NCBI RefSeq assembly: GCF_002936985.1
Contig: NZ_MPZN01000011.1
Location: 1-64,000 of the forward strand
Direction of reading: 5' to 3'
Length of the DNA: 64,000 nucleotides
Source of the DNA: Microterricola pindariensis
Lineage (GTDB): Bacteria; Actinomycetota; Actinomycetes; Actinomycetales; Microbacteriaceae
The notes beneath the pieces were generated by a model. That model was not told the DNA's origin. It made no database searches and saw only the letters and a program-made list of their open reading frames with translations. A program made the position numbers and the translations under genes. Numbering within the stretch: position 1 is the stretch's first letter; each line of letters opens with the position of its first letter. This document shows, piece by piece, positions 58,602 to 64,000 of this stretch.

Positions 58602-60143
58602 ATGGGCGCGCCGGATCTGGCTTCGGGCAGCATCCTTGCGGATGCCGCCGGCACCCGCAGCGCGCCAAACCCAGCCCGCAGCGCCTCCCCCGCGCACGCC
58701 GGTGCCTCCCCCGCGCACGCCGATCCCCGGCTGGCCCTCGTCGGCTCGGACACCGAGGTGCCACTGGTCAGCGGCGAGATGCGCCGCTTCGTGAACCTGG
58801 ACTACGCGGCATCCGCCCCGGCCCTGCGCGCCGTGCACGACGCCGTCGAGGAGTTGCTCGGCTGGTACTCCTCGGTACACCGCGGCGCCGGCTTCAAGTC
58901 GCGGGCGTCGACCGCCGCCTACGAGGGGGCGCGCGAATCGATCCGGCGCTTCGTCGGCGGCCGGAGCGACGACGCGGTCATCATCACCCGCAACACCACC
59001 GACTCGATCAACCTGCTCGCCGCCTCGCTGCCGCCCGGCACCCACGTGATCGCCTTCGCCGGCGAGCACCACGCCAACCTGCTGCCCTGGCGCCGGCTCA
59101 AGGCGCACTATCTGAACGCGCCGGCCACGCCCGCGCTCATGCTCGAGCAGCTGGAGTCCGCCCTGTCCGCGCTGCCGCACGGTGCCGCGGCGCGCCTGGT
59201 GGCGGTGACCGGCGCCAGCAACGTCACCGGCGAGATCTGGCCGATCGCCGAGATCGCGCGCGTCGCGCACGCGCACGGCGCACGGGTGCTCGTCGACGCC
59301 GCCCAGCTCGCCCCGCACTCCCCGATCGACATGGCCGCCGACGACCTCGACTACCTGGCCTTCTCCGGGCACAAGCTCTACGCGCCCTACGGCGCCGGTG
59401 CGCTCCTCGGCCGGCGGGACTGGCTGGCCAGCGGCGACCCGTTCCTGCGCGGTGGCGGCGCTGTGAAACTCGTCTCGATCGCCGAGACGCTCTGGGCCGA
59501 GCTGCCGGAGCGGCAGGAGGCCGGCTCCCCCAACGTGCTCGGCGCGGTCGCCCTCGGCGTCGCCTGCGACACCCTCGCCGCCGTCGGCATGGCGCGCATC
59601 GCCGCCGAGGAGCGCGAGCTGCTGGGCTACGCGCTGGGGCGGCTGGCGGCGGTCGACGGATTCCACCCGCTGCGCGTCTGGCCGGCCGAGCATGCCCGGG
59701 TCGGGCTGGTCACTTTCGCGGTGCGCGGTGTGCCGTACGATCTGCTCGCCGCCGCGCTGTCGGCCGAGCACGGCATCGGCATCCGGCACGGCTGTTTCTG
59801 CGCGCATCCGCTGATGGTGAGCCTGCTCGAGATCTCGGATGCCGAGGTGCACCGCCTCTTCGACGAGACCCGCCTCGGCCACCACGAGCGGCTGCCGGGG
59901 GCGGCACGGGCGAGCCTCGGGCTGGGCTCGACGCGCGCCGATGTGGACGCCCTCTGCACCGCCCTGGATACCCTGGTCGCGGATGGCCCGCGCTGGACGT
60001 ACTCCGTCGACCCGGACACCGGCATGTACGAACCCGACCCTGACCCGCGCCCGCTGCCCGCGCTCGGGATGCGGCTGGTAGAGCATCCGACCGGGCACGC
60101 GAGTTTGCACGGGCACGCTCACAGCCACGGCGAATCGGCCTGA
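58602..60143 (+). CDS. Class V aminotransferase / cysteine desulfurase-like enzyme with His-rich tail
   Basis: A 513-residue protein. PLP motifs: VIITRNTTDSINLLAASL, FAGEHHANLLPWRRLKAHYL, LVDAAQLAPHSPIDMAADDL, DYLAFSGHKLYAPYGAGALL (Lys of the Schiff base) and GIGIRHGCFCAHPLMVSLL, whose Cys is placed as in SufS-type desulfurases. The first 45 residues are Ala/Ser/Pro-rich (two copies of SPAHAG/ADP) and the last 15 are His-rich (TGHASLHGHAHSHGESA), a possible metal-binding tail. No suf or isc genes are near, so a specialised sulfur or amine reaction is possible. The ATG at 58602 was chosen since upstream Met codons lie in the operator. Confidence 0.82.
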   Translation: MGAPDLASGSILADAAGTRSAPNPARSASPAHAGASPAHADPRLALVGSDTEVPLVSGEMRRFVNLDYAASAPALRAVHDAVEELLGWYSSVHRGAGFKSRASTAAYEGARESIRRFVGGRSDDAVIITRNTTDSINLLAASLPPGTHVIAFAGEHHANLLPWRRLKAHYLNAPATPALMLEQLESALSALPHGAAARLVAVTGASNVTGEIWPIAEIARVAHAHGARVLVDAAQLAPHSPIDMAADDLDYLAFSGHKLYAPYGAGALLGRRDWLASGDPFLRGGGAVKLVSIAETLWAELPERQEAGSPNVLGAVALGVACDTLAAVGMARIAAEERELLGYALGRLAAVDGFHPLRVWPAEHARVGLVTFAVRGVPYDLLAAALSAEHGIGIRHGCFCAHPLMVSLLEISDAEVHRLFDETRLGHHERLPGAARASLGLGSTRADVDALCTALDTLVADGPRWTYSVDPDTGMYEPDPDPRPLPALGMRLVEHPTGHASLHGHAHSHGESA

Positions 60144-60200
60144 GGCGGCCCGCTCCGCCGCTCTCCCCGCTGGTGGACCCTGTCGAAATCCGCCTCATCG

Positions 60201-60232
60201 TCGGCTCGAGGGAGCATGCGACCGAAGCCAAC
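60201..60232. repeat. REP-A-like element
   Basis: TCGGCTCGAGGGAGCATGCG followed by ACCGAAGCCAAC, about 60 nt after the class V enzyme stop. It follows a degenerate copy of the CCTGTCGAAA palindrome arm. Confidence 0.7.
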
Positions 60233-60244
60233 ACCCGGCACGTC

Positions 60245-60304
60245 ATCGACTTGCGAGAAACTGTTCCAACGGCGGGGTTTTGGCGCGTTTTCCCGCAAGT
60301 CGAT
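60245..60304. repeat. Diverged copy of the long palindromic hairpin
   Basis: Outer stem ATCGACTTGCG (60245-60255) pairs perfectly with CGCAAGTCGAT (60294-60304), then GAAA/TTTC continue the stem with mismatches inside. The sequence, including GTTTT and GGCGCG segments, resembles the perfect hairpin at 13979-14030 (ACTCGCCAGAAAACG), so both belong to one dispersed family. It lies between two REP-A copies in the 390-bp gap before the secreted nuclease gene; nothing else was found in that gap. Confidence 0.65.
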
Positions 60305-60430
60305 TCGGGGCAGCCGCGTCGGGGCGACTCCGGGGCTTCGGGCGCTGCGCTGCTCGTTCCTCGCGGCGCGGCGCCCTCCAGCCGGCGTGCGGAGTGAGGG
60401 ACGCGCTGGTTGAGCCCGCCGAAACCCCAC

Positions 60431-60463
60431 GTTGGCTCGAGGGAGCTTGCGACCGAAGCCAAC
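60431..60463. repeat. REP-A-like element (reference copy)
   Basis: GTTGGCTCGAGGGAGCTTGC followed by GACCGAAGCCAAC. The ends GTTGGCT and AGCCAAC form a perfect 7-bp terminal stem. Confidence 0.75.
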
Positions 60464-60533
60464 ACCTTCTCACGGCATCCGTGTCGGTGGCCTCGCATAG
60501 CCTTGAGGTTTGGCATCCGAACACAAGGCGGCA

Positions 60534-61271
60534 ATGAGTACCAGGTCCCACCCCCGACGCACCCCTTCGAAGAAGCGCCGCACGCTCGCCGGCTGGGCGG
60601 CCCTGCCCGTCCTCTTCGCGATCGGCATCGCCGCCGTCACCGCGCTGACCGGCCCCGACGAGATCACCCCGGGCGCCGAGGCCGCGCCGCCCGCGGCATC
60701 CGGAACCGCCCTCGCCCAGCTCGACACCCTGCCGGTCAAAGGCCGCGCCCCGAAGACCGGCTACGACCGCACCGAAAGCTTCGGCACCGCCTGGCGCGAC
60801 GTCGACCAGAACGGCTGCGACACCCGCAACGACGTGCTCGCCCGCGACCTCACCGGCATCGACCGGCCGGCCGGATGCCGCGTGCTGAGCGGCCGGCTCG
60901 CCGACCCGTACACCGACACCACCATCGACTTCGTGCGCGGCCAGGGCACCTCGCAGGACGTGCAGATCGACCACGTCGTCGCCTTGATGAACGCGTGGGA
61001 GACCGGCGCGCAGAAGCTGACCGTCGAGCAGCGCACCGCCCTCGCCAACGACCCGCTCAACCTGCTCGCCGTCGAGGGCCGGGCCAACTCTCAGAAGGGC
61101 GCGGGCGACGCCGCCACCTGGCTGCCGCCGAACAAGGGCTACCGGTGCGAGTACGTGGCCAGGCAGGTCGCGGTCAAGTCCGCCTACAACCTGTGGGTCA
61201 CGCAGGCCGAGCACGATGCGATCGCGGGCGTGCTCGCGAGCTGCCCGGCCCAGGCCGTGCCGGCAGCCTGA
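60534..61271 (+). CDS. Secreted HNH-type nuclease (DUF1524)
   Basis: A 245-residue protein with a basic N-terminus and one hydrophobic signal or anchor segment (LAGWAALPVLFAIGIAAVTA). Its catalytic half is the actinobacterial DUF1524 form: TSFGTAWRDVDQNGCDTRND-type opening (ESFGTAWRDVDQNGCDTRND), DVQIDHVVALMNAWETGA with the DH pair, then ALANDPLNLLAVEGRANSQK, and DAATWLPPNKGYRCEY. Such proteins are exported nucleases that degrade DNA outside the cell. The ATG at 60534 follows AAGGCGG; a TTG eight codons upstream is also possible. Confidence 0.87.
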   Translation: MSTRSHPRRTPSKKRRTLAGWAALPVLFAIGIAAVTALTGPDEITPGAEAAPPAASGTALAQLDTLPVKGRAPKTGYDRTESFGTAWRDVDQNGCDTRNDVLARDLTGIDRPAGCRVLSGRLADPYTDTTIDFVRGQGTSQDVQIDHVVALMNAWETGAQKLTVEQRTALANDPLNLLAVEGRANSQKGAGDAATWLPPNKGYRCEYVARQVAVKSAYNLWVTQAEHDAIAGVLASCPAQAVPAA

Positions 61272-61421
61272 CGCCGGCGACGGCGCGCTGTGCGCCCGAA
61301 TCGCGCGCTCAACCGCCGACGCGGTGCTTGCAAAAACCCGTGTCAGTGGCTGGTGAGAGGCTGTATCTAGAAGCAGAGCAGTCCGCACGGAGTTGCGGCG
61401 ACGGGCACAAGGAGGTGCACG

Positions 61422-62816
61422 GTGAACGAAGCGGTCGAAGCCCTCAGCGAGACTGTCGCCGAGCTGGCCACCTCCTGGCAGCAGGCCGCACCCGCCCCTT
61501 TCGCCCCGTTCCCCGGCGAGCACGCTGGCCGTGAGCTCGAGGCGGAGTTGGAGGGCATGACGGATGCCACCCTCATCCACACCCTCGAACAGCTGCAGTG
61601 CGTGCAACGGGCCACCGACGCGCTCAGGGTGCGGGTCGCCGCCGAGATCGGCCACCGCTCCCGCCCCGAGCTGGGCCCGGAGCGGCTTTGCACGAAGCAG
61701 GGCTCGACGTCCGCACCCGGGTTCCTCGCCGAGGTGATGCGGGTGCCCGTCGGGGAGGCCGCCAAGCTGCAACGCCTCGGCGAGCGCACCGCGACCGGTC
61801 TGAGCTTCACCGGCGCCGTGATCCGGCCGCCCTTTCCGGCGGTCGCTGCTGCACTCGCCGAGCACCTCATCGGCACCGATGCCGCCGCGCTCATCGTTCG
61901 GATGCTGGAAGCAGTCGCTCCCCGCGCCGACCACGAGCACATGCGGGCCGCCGAGGACGCCCTCGTGGCCGCCGCCGCGACGCTCTCCGTCGCGGACATC
62001 GCTCAGCTGTGCCGGCTCTGGCGGGATCGCCTCGACCAAGACGGAATCCGCCCGCGGGAAGACGAGCTGCGCCGCCAACGTGCCCTCACCAGGCGCACCA
62101 CCGCCGACGGCATGATCGAGCTGCACGCCAGCTGCGACCCGGAGAGCGGCGGCGTGTTGCTGACCGCGATCGACGCCATCGTCAGCGCGCAGCTGCACGC
62201 CAACCGCGACAACACCGACCCGGCCCTCGTCGACGGTCGGGACCTGGCCGCGATGCGCCTCGACGCACTGGTCGACATCGCCCGGCACGGCCTCGGCTGC
62301 GACAACGCCCAGCCCGCCCTGCGCGGCGCCACCCTCATGGTCACGACCACGCTGGGAGAACTCACCAGCGGCATCGGCAGCGCCCAGATAGAAGGGGTCG
62401 CCGAGTGCATCTCGGCCGACAGCGCCCGACGGCTCGCCGCCAGCGCCGACCTCATCCCCGCCGTCCTCGGCGGCGACAGCGAGCTCCTCGACCTCGGCCG
62501 CACCCGGCGGCATTTCAGCCGCGCCCAGCGCCGCGCGCTCGCCCTGCGCGACGGCGGCTGCGCCTGGCCGGGCTGCCCACACCCGCCCGGCTATACCCAG
62601 GCCCACCACATCTCCTGGTGGAAACGCGACAAGGGGCGCACCGATCTCAGCAACGGCGTCCTGCTCTGCAGCGGCCACCACCATCGAATACACCGCGACG
62701 GCTGGCAGATCCAGATCCGCCGCAACGTGCCGTGGTTCATCCCGCCACCGAACGTCGACCCGGACCGCACGCCCCGCCGCGGCGGGCGCATCCAGATCGA
62801 CACCCTCGCCGGCTAA
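61422..62816 (+). CDS. DUF222 plus HNH endonuclease protein (13E12 repeat family)
   Basis: A 464-residue protein. Residues about 20-330 are the DUF222 domain (EGMTDATLIHTLEQLQCVQR, VAAEIGHRSRPELGPERL). The C-terminal HNH motif is ALRDGGCAWPGCPHPPGYTQ, then AHHISWWKRDKGRTDLSNGV and CSGHHHRIHRDGWQI, giving a Cys-bound HNH nuclease. This family is very numerous in actinobacteria and related to the mycobacterial REP13E12 elements; its function is not settled. Monocistronic, GTG/ATG-rich upstream area, start after AAGGAGGTG. Confidence 0.88.
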   Translation: MNEAVEALSETVAELATSWQQAAPAPFAPFPGEHAGRELEAELEGMTDATLIHTLEQLQCVQRATDALRVRVAAEIGHRSRPELGPERLCTKQGSTSAPGFLAEVMRVPVGEAAKLQRLGERTATGLSFTGAVIRPPFPAVAAALAEHLIGTDAAALIVRMLEAVAPRADHEHMRAAEDALVAAAATLSVADIAQLCRLWRDRLDQDGIRPREDELRRQRALTRRTTADGMIELHASCDPESGGVLLTAIDAIVSAQLHANRDNTDPALVDGRDLAAMRLDALVDIARHGLGCDNAQPALRGATLMVTTTLGELTSGIGSAQIEGVAECISADSARRLAASADLIPAVLGGDSELLDLGRTRRHFSRAQRRALALRDGGCAWPGCPHPPGYTQAHHISWWKRDKGRTDLSNGVLLCSGHHHRIHRDGWQIQIRRNVPWFIPPPNVDPDRTPRRGGRIQIDTLAG

Positions 62817-62889
62817 AACGACGCACTCACCGCACAGCACGCAGTGCCGACCCCGGCCGGCCGCGGCGGACGCTGCGAGAATAGAACCC

Positions 62890-63675
62890 GTGAGCAGCGC
62901 ATCCGAGATCCCGTCCCCCCGCACCCGCCGCCCGAACAGGCACCGCCTGCGCAGCACGGTGCTCTGGATCCTCGGCGTGCTCGTGCTGCTCGTCGTCGGC
63001 GTGCTGTTCTGGGCACACAGCGTGATGTTGGGCGAGCGGCCCGCCTCGCTCGAGGTGTGGCGCAACCCCGACATCACGGTCACCGCCACCGACCACTCGG
63101 TCGTGCTCTCCCCCACGAACAACGCCTCCGAGGTCGGACTCGTGTTCATCCCCGGCGCCAAGGTTGACCCCTACGCTTACATGTACAAGCTCTCCGGCAT
63201 CGTGGAGCAGACCGGCGCGACGGTCGTCATCACCAAGCCGACGCTCAACCTGGCGTTCTTCGACACACGCCCGCTCGACACCTTCACGAACGACGCCCCG
63301 GAGGTCACCGAGTGGTTCGTCGGCGGCCACTCCCTCGGCGGCGTGCGTGCCTGCCAGATGGCCGACACCGCGGATGCCGCAGCCGACGGCGTCACCGGGC
63401 TGGTGCTGTTCGGCAGCTACTGTGCCAACGACCTCAGCGATTCCGGGCTGCGCGTGCTGAGCATCAGCGGCAGCGACGACGGCCTGAGCACCCCGGCGAA
63501 GATCGACGAGGCCGCGCACCTGCTGCCGGCGGATACCGTCTTCGTCGAGATCGACGGCGCCAACCACGCCAGCTTCGGCGACTACGGCGTGCAGCCGGGC
63601 GACGGCACAGCCACCATCGACGACACCGAGATGCGCCGGGAGATCACCGACGCCCTGCAGGGCTTCGGGCTCTAA
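62890..63675 (+). CDS. Membrane-anchored alpha/beta hydrolase (abhydrolase_5 type)
   Basis: A 261-residue protein with a GTG start. Residues about 20-45 are a membrane anchor (VLWILGVLVLLVVGVLFWAH). The hydrolase part has GLVFIPGAKVDPYAYMYKLS, TEWFVGGHSLGGVRACQMAD with the Ser in GHSLGG, VLFGSYCANDLSDSGLRVLS, and a C-terminal IDGANHASFGDYGVQPGDG with the His. It is likely exposed on the outer face of the membrane. Substrate unknown. Confidence 0.85.
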   Translation: MSSASEIPSPRTRRPNRHRLRSTVLWILGVLVLLVVGVLFWAHSVMLGERPASLEVWRNPDITVTATDHSVVLSPTNNASEVGLVFIPGAKVDPYAYMYKLSGIVEQTGATVVITKPTLNLAFFDTRPLDTFTNDAPEVTEWFVGGHSLGGVRACQMADTADAAADGVTGLVLFGSYCANDLSDSGLRVLSISGSDDGLSTPAKIDEAAHLLPADTVFVEIDGANHASFGDYGVQPGDGTATIDDTEMRREITDALQGFGL

Positions 63676-63709
63676 CTCCACAAAAGAGGGCCACCGCCGG
63701 TTCGAGGAC

Positions 63710-63799
63710 ATGATCCAGGTTTCGCTCATCAACGGCATCGACGGTTTCGACGGCGAGGCCCACATCGCGGCCAGCCCGGAGCTGCTGGGAGAGCACTGA
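63710..63799 (+). CDS. Very small ORF, 29 aa
   Basis: ATG to TGA frame encoding MIQVSLINGIDGFDGEAHIA and nine more residues. No family is recognised. It follows the hydrolase by 34 bp, and a GAGG lies just before the ATG. It may be a fragment of a lost gene rather than a working one. Confidence 0.25.
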   Translation: MIQVSLINGIDGFDGEAHIAASPELLGEH

Positions 63800-63842
63800 C
63801 CCGCAGCCGGCCGACATCAGCCAGCCGGCATCCACGTGCCGC

Positions 63843-64000
63843 CTACAGCTCGACGAGCTCCAGGCTCACCTGCACCGGCTCGCCGTCTTCGAGGCCCTCG
63901 GCCACCCGCACGGCCTTCTTGATCGGCAGCCAATGCCCGCCCGTGCGTGAGTCAGGGAACACCGAGGTGAGCCAGCTCGTGCCGCCGACCGTCACGCGCA
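63843..64000 (-). CDS. DUF1905 family protein (N-terminal part outside window)
   Basis: The last 52 codons are visible: RVTVGGTSWLTSVFPDSRTG, then GHWLPIKKAVRVAEGLEDGE and PVQVSLELVEL. This is the C-terminal part of the DUF1905 beta-barrel, a small domain of unknown function often found with YdeI-like proteins. Confidence 0.75.
   Translation of the reverse strand, partial: RVTVGGTSWLTSVFPDSRTGGHWLPIKKAVRVAEGLEDGEPVQVSLELVEL

Noticed and set aside
60243-63161. A 972-codon minus-strand open frame
   Set aside because: It is antisense to the two HNH genes, which have clear domains. The antisense protein is low-complexity.

Overview
The window comes from a high-GC actinobacterium. GC-rich third codon positions, many GTG starts, constant GGATGCC/GCATCC motifs and small interspersed palindromes all suit the Microbacteriaceae. 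That placement is an inference from style and gene content; there is no rRNA gene here. No tRNA, CRISPR array, integrase, transposase or replication origin was seen.

1-3.3 kb holds a partial lipase, a small unknown gene and a SulP anion transporter. 3.3-13.9 kb is a compact catabolic locus. A nine-gene minus-strand operon encodes a sugar-type ABC importer, a Gfo/Idh/MocA oxidoreductase, an amidohydrolase, a rhamnose-mutarotase-like protein, a class V aminotransferase, an M20 peptidase and RidA. Next to it are an XRE-cupin regulator and a divergent cytoplasmic glycosidase-like gene. Two near-identical dyads (CGTTCG-N6-CGAACG), one at the operon promoter and one in the regulator/glycosidase intergenic region, tie the locus into one regulon. 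Its substrate is unknown.

14-33 kb is ordinary chromosome: TetR plus 3-hydroxyacyl-CoA dehydrogenase, a large LuxR-type ATPase regulator, a membrane serine protease, MsrB-MsrA, hemerythrin, an orphan Vsr nuclease, a NERD protein and a large secreted zinc carboxypeptidase.

33.2-43.0 kb is a lower-GC accessory island with two divergent three-gene operons. The left one is a C5 cytosine methyltransferase, a ParB-like protein and a PD-(D/E)XK-like nuclease. The right one is a DUF262 protein, a Z1-domain helicase and a DUF4420-type nuclease. This is the best candidate for an undescribed restriction or defence system. Decayed NERD, hemerythrin and GNAT copies lie at its right edge (43.3-44.6 kb).

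46-58.6 kb is a second, GC-rich defence-like cluster: a NYN-domain RNase-like protein, JetC-JetB-JetA of a Wadjet/Mks-type condensin without JetD, an FRG-domain protein, a DUF2510-NERD membrane protein, a DUF7002 (ADP-ribosyltransferase-like) plus nuclease-like fusion, and a Phd/YefM-HepT fusion that faces a paired TGTACA operator. REP-like repeats have entered the 3' ends of jetB and jetC. 58.6-64 kb holds a cysteine-desulfurase-like enzyme with a His-rich tail, a secreted HNH nuclease, a DUF222-HNH protein, an alpha/beta hydrolase and a partial DUF1905 gene.
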